From contig NZ_HE997452.1 in the NCBI RefSeq assembly GCF_000312525.1, forward strand, positions 228,519-292,518: 64,000 nucleotides of DNA. Direction: 5' to 3'. Of the stretch, positions 1 to 9,200 are shown piece after piece (within the stretch, counting starts at the first letter, position 1; each line of letters opens with the position of its first letter). The translations under genes and the position numbers were made by a program. Under the pieces are notes generated by a model. That model ran no database searches. It worked only from the letters and a program-made list of their open reading frames with translations, and was not told the DNA's origin. The stretch comes from Bartonella florencae (lineage in GTDB: Bacteria > Pseudomonadota > Alphaproteobacteria > Rhizobiales > Rhizobiaceae).

Positions 1-1100
1 TCATCAACCATATGCATAGTTTGCCCTGGTAAACCAAATTCAACCACTGGGCAATAATCTTTAATAAATCGTGCATCCGAAGTTCCCCCTGACGTAGAAC
101 ATTCTGGTATATGCCCTGTTATGCTTTTAATAGCATTTGATAATGTGAGAACCAATTTATCATTTTGGGTCAAAAAAACATCGCCCAAACCTGGAATCCA
201 TTCAAGTTGATAATAGGGTAACTGTTCACCGTTGTTTTTTGATTGTACTAAAGTGAGACGTTTTTCAATTTCCCTCATCACTGTTTCTTTTGTCCAAAGA
301 TCATTGTAGCGGATATTAAAACGGATAATTGTTTGTGCTGGAATCACATTTACTGCAGGGTTACCCGTGTCAATGGTCGTTAATTCCAAATTACTTGGTT
401 GAAAATTCTCTGTCCCTTGATCTAAAGGCGTTTTTGTCAAAGCTTGAATCAGCCTACTTACTAAAGGCAATGGATTGGCTGCCCGCTCAGGAAAAGCAAC
501 ATGTCCTTGACGACCTTTTACAGTAATAATACCAGAAATTGACCCTCGACGACCAATTTTTATCACATCACCAACAGCCTTTACACTCGTTGGTTCACCT
601 ACAAGCGCAGCAGTCCATTTTTCGCCTTTTTGCTCTGCCCATTTAAGAAGCTTTACTGTACCGTTCAGTGCAGGACCTTCTTCATCACCGGTAATCAGAA
701 GACTGACCATTCCTTTAATGGACCGTTTTTCAAAAACTCGAGCAAGTGCTGCAACAAAACAAGCAATCCCACCCTTCATATCAACAGCACCCCGCCCATA
801 TAATTTCCCTTGATCTACCACAGCCTCAAAAGGAGGATAAGTCCAGTGTTCCAATGTCCCTGGTGGTACAACATCCGTATGGCCCGCAAACATAAGATGT
901 GGCCCTTCTTTACCTATTTTGGCATAAAGATTTTCAACATCTTCTGTATTTTCATCAGAAAAAATAGGACGCTCAACACAAAAACCCATTCTTTCTAAAA
1001 ACTGTTCCAAAATTGATAAAACACCCGCTTCATGCGGTGTCACAGAAGGGCAACGAATAAGTGCCTGTAATAACTGGAGTGGATCTGTAAGAACAGGCAT
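1..1100 (-). CDS. dapE: succinyl-diaminopimelate desuccinylase, C-terminus cut by window edge
   Basis: Reading the minus strand from an ATG at 1100 gives an uninterrupted frame to base 1 that I translated by hand. It is an M20-family zinc peptidase. [10 protein letters not shown] near residues 67-76 supplies the first metal His and the catalytic Asp. [10 protein letters not shown] near 99-108 supplies the bridging Asp, and [10 protein letters not shown] near 131-140 supplies the catalytic Glu pair. Later [12 protein letters not shown] and EFGLPG are typical of DapE. The enzyme hydrolyses N-succinyl-LL-2,6-diaminopimelate to LL-diaminopimelate and succinate, feeding cell-wall and lysine synthesis in the cytoplasm. 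About 366 residues are visible, so only a short C-terminus lies outside. A metalloprotease and a hydrolase gene lie upstream on the same strand, 218 bp away. M20 relatives such as ArgE are possible but fit the motifs less well. Confidence 0.93.
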   Translation of the reverse strand, partial: MPVLTDPLQLLQALIRCPSVTPHEAGVLSILEQFLERMGFCVERPIFSDENTEDVENLYAKIGKEGPHLMFAGHTDVVPPGTLEHWTYPPFEAVVDQGKLYGRGAVDMKGGIACFVAALARVFEKRSIKGMVSLLITGDEEGPALNGTVKLLKWAEQKGEKWTAALVGEPTSVKAVGDVIKIGRRGSISGIITVKGRQGHVAFPERAANPLPLVSRLIQALTKTPLDQGTENFQPSNLELTTIDTGNPAVNVIPAQTIIRFNIRYNDLWTKETVMREIEKRLTLVQSKNNGEQLPYYQLEWIPGLGDVFLTQNDKLVLTLSNAIKSITGHIPECSTSGGTSDARFIKDYCPVVEFGLPGQTMHMVD

Positions 1101-1318
1101 AAATAACTCTTCCAATCTGAATTTTAAGAATTGTCAAAGATTATTAAGCTGAATTACAAAAAAGATAAAGCAAAAACATTGAAGACACTCAGCAAACTAA
1201 GCAGGGGAAGACAATTTTGCTGAGGCTTCAATGAATTCCTCATCATGCGATGAGATAACCATATAATGAAATATCCAATAAAAAGTTCCGTCGAATATTG
1301 TCTTCTTCAAATCTCTTT

Positions 1319-2062
1319 TTATACTTCCAACTTAGAGGAATGAAAATTGATTGCTTGCAGCTTATAACCATTTTCTTTCAACCAAGCGCGATATGTTTTA
1401 CTGTTGGGGCAAAGTTTTTCACAAAGAGCCCAAAATTTGGGTCCGTGATTCATTTCAATAAGATGGGCAACCTCATGCGCAACAACATATTCAACAACTT
1501 CTTTTGGCGCCATAATAAGACGCCACGAGAAAGAGAGATTCCCTCTTATTGAACAAGAACCCCAACGACTTTTTGTATCTTTATAACAAATTGACTTCAC
1601 TTTACGCTCTACTTTATGTGCATAATGCCCCACTAATGGCGTTATAATGAGCGCAGCTTGTTTTTTTAACATATCAGAAATACGTCTTGGCAAATATTCT
1701 AATTGACCATAAACAATAATTTGAGGCTCCTGTCTCATATCCCCTGTAATGATTTCTGTTATTCCACGTCCCTTTTCATGCCTTATAGTATGTGCAACAC
1801 CTAATATAGGAATTGTTGTCCCCTCTTTGAGATAAGAATTTTCATGAAAAATGTGTACACGAGAAAGACGTGTCTCAATCCAAGAACGATGCTTTTCAAT
1901 AAAATCTTGAATCAAACAAGGACTTATTGCTGGTGGCACCGTCACATAAATCTCCTGACCACTTGCATCAATACGTAATGTAAGACGGCACGCATGCTTA
2001 CGTTCGCGCACACGTAGAGGTATCATGCGATCAGAGAAAATAAAATGTTCATAAACCGTCAT
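1319..2062 (-). CDS. YgjP-type zinc metalloprotease (M48 / DUF45 family)
   Basis: A 247-residue protein with the zinc-protease motif HEVAH at residues 196-200, a third ligand candidate His at 206 (MNHGPKFW), and the family signature SRWGSCS near 166-171. This order is that of the YgjP/WLM-like metallopeptidase family (PF01863). The N-terminal half is a beta-rich region with no other motif that I recognise, and there is no signal peptide or membrane segment, so a cytoplasmic location is expected. The substrate is unknown; family members are often called SprT-like. The gene sits 33 bp downstream of an alpha/beta hydrolase on the same strand and probably shares its transcript. The ATG at 2062 is the first in frame; only a weak AAAGA precedes it. 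Confidence 0.8.
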   Translation of the reverse strand: MTVYEHFIFSDRMIPLRVRERKHACRLTLRIDASGQEIYVTVPPAISPCLIQDFIEKHRSWIETRLSRVHIFHENSYLKEGTTIPILGVAHTIRHEKGRGITEIITGDMRQEPQIIVYGQLEYLPRRISDMLKKQAALIITPLVGHYAHKVERKVKSICYKDTKSRWGSCSIRGNLSFSWRLIMAPKEVVEYVVAHEVAHLIEMNHGPKFWALCEKLCPNSKTYRAWLKENGYKLQAINFHSSKLEV

Positions 2063-2095
2063 ATATTATGTCTTTAATATTGGGAAATTTGACCC

Positions 2096-2878
2096 TTATC
2101 CTGCATGAATTTGATCAATGAGTGACCTCAACACTCTTTCAAGACATTCCAAATCTTGTGGGCGCGAAAAACGATGATCGGCATCACGAACAAGTGTCAA
2201 TGTCACATCATGTAAAGGCAAATGATTAAGTAACGTTAATGTATGCTGATAGGGTATCTCATTGTCTTCCATCCCTTGTAGAATATGAATCGGACAGCCA
2301 ACATCAATGCATCCCTTCATAACACAATTGTCTCGTCCATCTTCAATAAACACTTTTGTAAAGGGCATTGGCTCCTCATCATCATTATCCGCAGGTCGTT
2401 CAATATATCCTTTTTCTTCTAAAATTTTCCATTCCACTGGCCCTAATTCTGGTTCCACCAAAGTTTTTGTAAAATCAGGAGCTGGTGCAATCAATATCAT
2501 GCCAGCAAGCTTCTTATTTTTCTGCGCTAACATCATAGCGAGCCTTAGTGCAATCCATCCCCCCATAGAGGTACCAATCAAAATTTGCGGTCCTTCACAA
2601 TAGGTTTCAAAAGCCGCTAAACTTTCGCTCACCCAACGTGAAATCGTACCTTGAAAAAAATCACCCTCCGATTCTCCATGGCCAGAGTAATCAAAACGCA
2701 AACAAGACAAATCATTCTTTTGGGCAAACTGGTCAATCAACGTCGCCTTACTTCCCAACATATCGGATTGATAGCCATGAAGCCAAACCAAACCCGGAGA
2801 ATGATGTCCCTTGCGATGACGTACGGCAAGAGAAGTGCCTTCATATGAAAAAAATTGGCAAGGAATATTTTGATCCAT
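2096..2878 (-). CDS. alpha/beta hydrolase, serine-aminopeptidase-like
   Basis: A 260-residue alpha/beta-hydrolase fold protein. The oxyanion-hole region is LHGYQSD near residue 34, the nucleophile elbow is GTSMGG with Ser104, an acidic residue follows in the GMEDNEIP segment, and the catalytic His lies in DADHRFS near the C-terminus. FDYSGHGESEGDF near 62-74 is typical of the BEM46/ABHD10-like branch of S33 hydrolases. There is no signal peptide, so it is probably a cytoplasmic esterase or thioesterase; the substrate cannot be told from sequence. It is the first gene of a probable two-gene unit with the downstream YgjP-type protease and is divergent from infC, with a roughly 165 bp AT-rich promoter region between them. 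Confidence 0.82.
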   Translation of the reverse strand: MDQNIPCQFFSYEGTSLAVRHRKGHHSPGLVWLHGYQSDMLGSKATLIDQFAQKNDLSCLRFDYSGHGESEGDFFQGTISRWVSESLAAFETYCEGPQILIGTSMGGWIALRLAMMLAQKNKKLAGMILIAPAPDFTKTLVEPELGPVEWKILEEKGYIERPADNDDEEPMPFTKVFIEDGRDNCVMKGCIDVGCPIHILQGMEDNEIPYQHTLTLLNHLPLHDVTLTLVRDADHRFSRPQDLECLERVLRSLIDQIHAG

Positions 2879-3030
2879 GTTTCTTTTCCTTTGTTAAACA
2901 TTTTTATTTTATTAATAAAGTAAAAATTTTTATCTTCAAAATTATAAATCAAATATGAAAAAAGCACGAATCCTAGTTGTTTTTCTGTGTATAATTGTAT
3001 ATTAAATTACGTTCTAGATGAATCGAAATT

Positions 3031-3047
3031 AAGGAGCATAAACCATT
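3031..3047 (+). promoter_or_regulatory. infC: strong Shine-Dalgarno and AUU start of infC
   Basis: AAGGAG at 3031-3036 lies 8 nt before an ATT codon at 3045-3047. This ATT opens the only frame that contains the conserved IF-3 N-terminus, and a TAA lies just upstream at 3039-3041. AUU as a start codon is the hallmark of infC in enterobacteria. There IF-3 itself rejects the AUU start and so represses its own synthesis. The same autoregulation is inferred here. Confidence 0.8.
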
Positions 3048-3581
3048 CGCAAACCATTTAAAATAACACCTACCCAGAAAGATGGGCCACGTGCAAATCA
3101 AGACATTCGGGTCCCTCGTGTTCAACTTATCAATGATGAAGGACAACATCAAGGAGTGGTTCCAATACAAGAGGCTCTTGCTATGGCTGCAGAAGCTGGA
3201 CTTGATTTGGTTGAAATTGTACCAAATGCTGAACCTCCTGTGTGTAAAATCATTGATTTGGGTAAATTAAAATATCAGACCCAAAAAAAAGCAGCTGAAA
3301 CACGCAAAAAACAAAAAATCATTGAAATTAAAGAAATTAAGATGCGTCCAAATGTTGATGTTCATGATTATGACGTAAAACTCAAAGCTATTCACCGCTT
3401 TATTGGTAATGGTGATAAAGTGAAGATTACTTTGCGTTTTCGCGGTCGTGAAATGGCACACCAAGATCTTGGATTAAAACTTCTTCAGCGGGTTAAAGAA
3501 GATACAAGTGAAATCGCTAAAATCGAATCTGAGCCAAAACTGGAAGGGCGTCAAATGATGATGGTAATAGCAGCTAAATGA
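3045..3581 (+). CDS. infC: translation initiation factor IF-3, AUU start
   Basis: With the AUU start the product is 178 residues, the usual IF-3 length; the first conventional start (GTG at 3156) would cut off 37 residues. The added N-terminus contains [16 protein letters not shown] followed by LIND.G, the conserved start of the IF-3 N domain. The linker is Lys-rich ([15 protein letters not shown]), and the C domain carries [13 protein letters not shown] and [13 protein letters not shown], its ribosome-binding core. IF-3 binds the 30S subunit, prevents premature 50S joining and checks the start codon. The gene is monocistronic here, with an intrinsic terminator 60 bp downstream. In many bacteria rpmI and rplT follow infC; they do not here. 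Confidence 0.96.
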   Translation: MRKPFKITPTQKDGPRANQDIRVPRVQLINDEGQHQGVVPIQEALAMAAEAGLDLVEIVPNAEPPVCKIIDLGKLKYQTQKKAAETRKKQKIIEIKEIKMRPNVDVHDYDVKLKAIHRFIGNGDKVKITLRFRGREMAHQDLGLKLLQRVKEDTSEIAKIESEPKLEGRQMMMVIAAK

Positions 3582-3639
3582 TTTTTTATTGAAATCGTAT
3601 ATAGAATATCTAAAGTTGCATGTGCGGCACATTGTACAG

Positions 3640-3666
3640 GCACCACAGTTTGTTGTGGTGCTTTTT
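3640..3666 (+). terminator. rho-independent terminator of infC
   Basis: A perfect 8-bp stem, GCACCACA (3640-3647) pairing with TGTGGTGC (3654-3661), has a 6-nt loop and is followed at once by five T. It lies about 60 bp past the infC stop and closes that transcript. Confidence 0.85.
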
Positions 3667-3791
3667 AATTGGGTGAAGAGTGTAGTAAACTCCTTGACTT
3701 TAAAAAAAATATTTTCTCGAAAGAATTGAATAACTTGAAGTAAGAGAGCTTCAAGCTTGCATAAAATAGCGATAAAATATAAAAGCCCTTC

Positions 3792-5558
3792 ATGACAAAA
3801 AAACAAATCTCCGCTTTTGATAAATATCTCATTATTCGTCTTTTACGAGAAAATTTTCATAAACATGCACGTTGGTATGGTACTGCTATTTTTTCAATGA
3901 TTATTATTGCCTGTACAACTGCTGCCAGTGCATGGATTATGCGGGACGTTGTTAATTATATCATTGATGGAAAGAATTTTGCCATGATTGTTTTAATTTC
4001 TGGCATCATCGCTTTCATTTTTATCCTCAAAGGAATTGCCACTTTTGCCCAAACTTACTTTTTAAGCAAAGCAGGCAACAGTATTGTTGCTGAACAACAG
4101 CGTAAAATTTACGCGCGTCTTATGGAACAGGGAGTTTCTTTTTATCACAATAATACTTCATCTGATCTTCTTGTCCGAGTAACCCATAATGCTACAGCAG
4201 TGCGCAATATCATTGATACAATTATTACAACTTTTGTGCGTGATTTGCTTTCCGTTATTGGCTTATTGCTTGTCATGCTTATTCAAAATTTTACCTTAAT
4301 CGCCATTACTTTAATAGTAGGACAATTGGCTTTTTTAGGAGTTCGAATGGCTTTAAAACGTATTCGCAGCCTTGTCGAAAAAGAACTCCTCTCGCTTGGT
4401 GAAATTATCAAAATTATACAAGAAAGCTCTATCGGTATTCGAGTCATCAAAGCTTTTTCATTAGAAGATCTCATGAAAAAACGTATGAATAATGCCATTA
4501 GTAATGTTGAAAAACAAGCAAACACTATTGCAAAACTGCAAGCCATTACAAATCCGATTATGGAAACACTCACTGGTATTGCTATTGCCGGTATTATCTG
4601 TTTTTCCGGTTATCTTGCAACCCAACATGCAGGTGTTCAAGGTGAATTTATGTCCTTTATTGTCGCCTTACTTCTCGCTTATGAACCTGCAAAAAGACTA
4701 GCAAATGTACGAGTCAAAATTGAAGCTGGTTTGGTTAATATTCGCACAATGTTTGAGATACTAGATCATCCTCTTGTGGTTATAGAACATGAAAATGCTA
4801 AAGATCTGAATAAAACGCCAGGGAGTATCCGTTTTGAAGATGTTTCTTTTTCATATACGGATGAGAAAATGGTGTTGAAAAACATCAATCTAGAAATAGA
4901 ACCTCAAAAAATGACAGCGTTGGTGGGACCATCGGGTTCAGGAAAATCAACCCTTATCAACCTTATTATGCGCCTTTATGACCCAACAAAGGGACGCATT
5001 TTGATTAATGATCAAGATATACGCTATACGACATTTCGTTCCTTGAGAAACCTAATGGCTTATGTAGGACAAGATACTTTTCTCTTTCAGGGAACCGTTA
5101 GATATAATATCGGTCTTGGAAGAGAAGGCGCTAGTGATAACGATATTATTAAAGCAGCAAAAACAGCCAATGCTCACGACTTTATTATGGAACTGCCAAA
5201 TGGCTATGATACCCAAATTGGCGATAATGGCTGTAAACTTTCAGGTGGGCAAAAACAACGACTCGCCATCGCTAGAGCAATGCTTCATGATAGTGAAGTT
5301 CTCATTCTCGATGAAGCAACAAGTGCATTAGATTCGCAGACAGAAGCACAAATTAATGAAACACTCCATCACCTCACCAAAGGGCGTACAACTATTGTTA
5401 TTGCCCATCGCCTCTCAACAATTGCTCGCGCTGATAAAATTGTTGTTATAAAAAATGGTCAATTAATGGAACAAGGCAGCCAACAAGAGTTGCTAGCAAA
5501 GGAAGATGGTTTTTACAAAAAACTTCACAATATCCAATTCAAAAAACAGAAGCCATAA
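3792..5558 (+). CDS. MsbA-like ABC exporter (fused permease and ATPase)
   Basis: A 588-residue half-transporter. Residues from about 30 to 310 hold a type I exporter transmembrane domain with several long hydrophobic segments. The nucleotide-binding domain follows, with Walker A GPSGSGKST near 378-386, the signature LSGGQKQR near 482, Walker B VLILDEATSALD near 504, and the switch His in IAHRLST. This architecture is shared by MsbA, the inner-membrane lipid A flippase, and by related multidrug exporters. The LPS-export genes elsewhere in the window fit a lipid A role, but the family is broad and I give no symbol. It is preceded by the infC terminator and so probably has its own promoter. A 707-bp gene-free stretch follows. 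Confidence 0.85.
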   Translation: MTKKQISAFDKYLIIRLLRENFHKHARWYGTAIFSMIIIACTTAASAWIMRDVVNYIIDGKNFAMIVLISGIIAFIFILKGIATFAQTYFLSKAGNSIVAEQQRKIYARLMEQGVSFYHNNTSSDLLVRVTHNATAVRNIIDTIITTFVRDLLSVIGLLLVMLIQNFTLIAITLIVGQLAFLGVRMALKRIRSLVEKELLSLGEIIKIIQESSIGIRVIKAFSLEDLMKKRMNNAISNVEKQANTIAKLQAITNPIMETLTGIAIAGIICFSGYLATQHAGVQGEFMSFIVALLLAYEPAKRLANVRVKIEAGLVNIRTMFEILDHPLVVIEHENAKDLNKTPGSIRFEDVSFSYTDEKMVLKNINLEIEPQKMTALVGPSGSGKSTLINLIMRLYDPTKGRILINDQDIRYTTFRSLRNLMAYVGQDTFLFQGTVRYNIGLGREGASDNDIIKAAKTANAHDFIMELPNGYDTQIGDNGCKLSGGQKQRLAIARAMLHDSEVLILDEATSALDSQTEAQINETLHHLTKGRTTIVIAHRLSTIARADKIVVIKNGQLMEQGSQQELLAKEDGFYKKLHNIQFKKQKP

Positions 5559-6265
5559 TCTCTAAGCTTTAAATAAGGTTTGAGATAAAAAAAGAAGAAA
5601 GAATTATTTCTCTTTGTAAAAAAGTGAGAGATATCATGGAAAATTATTATAATTAAGCACAGCCATGATGGAAAAAGGGAGGAATTTATCATAAAACTTC
5701 TTACTGTAAAAAATATCTTGGACCAATTTTTGCGTTTTATTCTCACATCTGGAAAGAAAAATGATGTGATTCAAGCATCTTAGTTCCTTCAAATATTTGA
5801 AAATACCGATATTCTTACTGAAACAATATATTGTTTATAATAATATTAGCGTTATTCATATCGAATGAGAGCCTTCAATATCGTAAAATTTCTTCATTTC
5901 AAATCTCTCTATGCTGTATCAATCAAAATCACTTGCTTGCACGTCACAAGCGGGATTGATGTACAAGTAAAATTGTACAAAAAAGGATAAAAAATACTTC
6001 TTATGAATGATCTCAATGCAAGGGCTATCGCAACATTGGCAATAACAAGAAATATGAAATGAGTATATGAATGAAAAATATAATGATATGTCATTTTTCA
6101 TAAAGGGTGTAATTCTGATTAAAAAACACGATAAATAAAAAAATTAAATATTTCACGCGTACCTTTTTCTTTTATGAAATTTCTTATCCTATACTTTAAT
6201 TTTTCTCTAAGCGAGAAAGTTAAGTATATAAAATTCAAGCAATTGAAGTGTTAGAACTTTAACCT
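5559..6265. other. gene-free AT-rich stretch between the ABC exporter and tamB
   Basis: No frame in this 707-bp stretch looks like a protein of a known family. A start-less open run near 5690-5780 and two overlapping minus-strand ORFs at 5909-6101 have no recognisable motif. A perfect 16-bp inverted repeat, AAACAATA followed by TATTGTTT, lies at 5821-5836. It could be an operator, but in such AT-rich DNA chance is also likely. Confidence 0.5.
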
Positions 6266-9200
6266 TTAATAATCTCTTTCGTAAAAGATACCAACACTAG
6301 AATTCTTTTCATTTCCTATGGCACCTTTAGCTTTGAGATGACGCGAAATATCCAAATTAATTGTTCCCTTCGTCATTCCATCTGATCCTGCTTCAAAACC
6401 TAAATAAACATTGTTGTGTATATAGCGCCCAATACGTAAACCGGTCTTTCCCTTTTCATCAACGATAACATCAAGATCATCAAGACCAATTTTAGCCCGT
6501 AGAGAGTTCAATAAAGATGTATTAGAAGCACCAGCAAGTTCAGCTGCGGCGGCCGCAAGCTGAGCAATCTGAAATGGTGATAGTTCATTAAGAGAGCGAT
6601 TAAAAATCAAACGTGCCAAAACCTCATCTTGCGGTAAATTCGGTTGTGAAGAAAAATTAATGTTAAGATCATCAATCGTTCCACTTACAGTGATCGTAAC
6701 GCGAATATCACCACTATTCTTATTTGCTACAAAATAGACCGTGGGATTAAGATTACCGCTAAAACTCGCTTGTCCTTGATCAAAATTAAAACGCTGTGAA
6801 AGAATATCAAAACGTCCACGAATCATCTGAAACTCTCCAACTGGGTGCACATCATGCAATGGACCTGCTATGTTGATACGTCCTCCCAATTCAGTATCTA
6901 ACCCTCGTCCACGTACAAAAAACTGATTGCGCGCCGTAATACGTAGATTTGATAACATAACCAATGAAGATTCTTCAGTAATGCTGTTGCGTTTGTTTGT
7001 GTTCTTAACGTCAGCACGTTCAAGCGTTTTTTGAATCGATTTGGTTAAATTCTTATTTTTGATATCAAGAAATTTGGTGTTTTGAAAATGATCAGGTACC
7101 AAAATTTCAGCCTTTTCAACGATAATATCACCACCAATAACAAGATTATCCAGAAAATTACCTGTCATTGTCATCTTTCCTGATAATATCGCAAGAATCA
7201 TAGAACCATCATTATAATTGGCATGATCAAGATGAAATACCAAATCTGGTTGTAGATCATTAGAGATACGACCTGAAGCGGAAACCAGTCCTCCCTGAGA
7301 CGAAGAAGCAGAAGCTTTCTCTATAAGAAGATGATCGCCATTTAATGTGCCTTCAATTGTTACATTGTTTAATCCTAAATTTGTTTTTGAATCAAAAAAA
7401 CTACCATTAGATATAGAAAAATTTCCCGTTAATTGTGGCTTAAGTAATGAACCATTAAGAGTGGTATCAATTTTTGCCATGCCCGTTACATGTGCGCCAC
7501 GCTTAGCTAATAAGAAATCAACAAAATCAAAAGGTATTGCCCCTTTAACATTTAATTTTGCCTCTAAACCATTGAGAGAAACAGGACCATTTATAGAGAG
7601 ATCTAATCCTTTATCTCCAGTGGCTATAACCTTCTCAATATGAAATGTCGATTTCTTGTAAGAGCCACGAGCATTTATCATAAATCCTTTATACGTTATA
7701 AATTTTCTATCCATTATAGCGATCAAATTTTGACTAGAAAACTCAAAATGAGCAGATGGATCCTTCATTGTCCCACCAATATCAACTTTGCCTGTCATCG
7801 CCCCATCAAGTATATATCCTGGAATAAAACTATTCACTAAACCTGCAGACAGACTTCGCATATTAATATGAAGATCAAGTTTGCCTTTATCTAAAGATAC
7901 ACGTCCCTGTGCTTGTCCTTTTGTTCCCGTTCCTGTTAAAATTGCATTCAAAGTAAGATCTTGGTCTACAATTTTACCCGCAGCAGAGAGCGTAAAATCC
8001 ATAATTGGATTATCTTGAACAGAAACATGTGTCAGTCTATCCCCCCTTATGTCATAGGTTATATCAGGTTTTTTAAAATGACCACGAATCATAACTTGCC
8101 CGGTTAAACGGCCTATTACTCCAAAATCGGATTTCCACAACTTGACTAAAGTAACAGGAAGAGCGTCCATTATAAAATGCAGATTAAGGGTCTCTTTAAC
8201 ATTCCCCAGAAGTATAATTTTACCCCCATTTACCGAAAGTTCTAATTCATTGACCGTCATCCCATCTTTATCAAAAACAATTGTCGATGGACGCGGTAAT
8301 GTTGCATGAAAATTATGTTGTTTTAAATCCACAGTTTTAATTTGCACTTCCCGTTTTATACCTTCAGGAATTTTCATCGCCATTACACAACCAGAAAGCT
8401 GTGCTTTTGTATTATTAGGCAACATTGCTTGAACAGTAAAAACTGTTTGCCCTTCTTTAACATCAGCCTTAGCATTTAAACGATCGACCATCATCAAAGG
8501 TGTTTGGATATTCTCTGCATTGATAACTCCCTCAAACTGAGTCATGCCAAATGGATCAAATATGTCAGCCTCTATTTTTAGTTTTTTTATTTTATTCTTT
8601 GCAAAGCTTAGCCGATCAATATGTGCCTTTAAATTGGCTTTTTGTTTGCCATTTTGTTCATCAAAAATGAAATCTCCTTTTACTTTTCCGCTGCCTTCCT
8701 GTAAAAATAACGCAGAAAGCTCTGAAATATCATCAGCATCAACATGCAAAACGCCTGCAATAAAACCTTCCTTTTGAGAAAGATCACCGGTTATTTTTGC
8801 ACTTCCCGCTCTCATATCGATATTTTCAAACTTGCGAGTTTTATCAAAATCCTTAAAAGAAGCTGATAAATACAAGGGCTTCTTAGCAAAAGTTCCTTCA
8901 CCCTTTATAGAGCTTGTTAAAGAAGTAACTGGCAATCTATTATCCACCAGTGTTTTCACCGTAAATTTTGTGTTCTGCAGCTTCTTCCCCATTAAAAATG
9001 CTTCAGCAACATTGGCACGTGTGTTAAGCTTTATAAGACCATTTTGTCCTTTAGCAGTGCTTTCTATTGTAAGTGCACCAGTTATTTTCGGATTTAATAG
9101 AGTAAGATCAGATAGTTGAGCAGAAAAATCCATTTTAGTGCTCTTATTTGAAAAATATCCATCAGCCCTTATATTTGCGTATTGGCTTTTCAAATTTAAA

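Noticed and set aside
5821-5836. 16-bp perfect palindrome as an operator
   Set aside because: It lies more than 400 bp from any gene start, and AT-only palindromes are frequent in this base composition.
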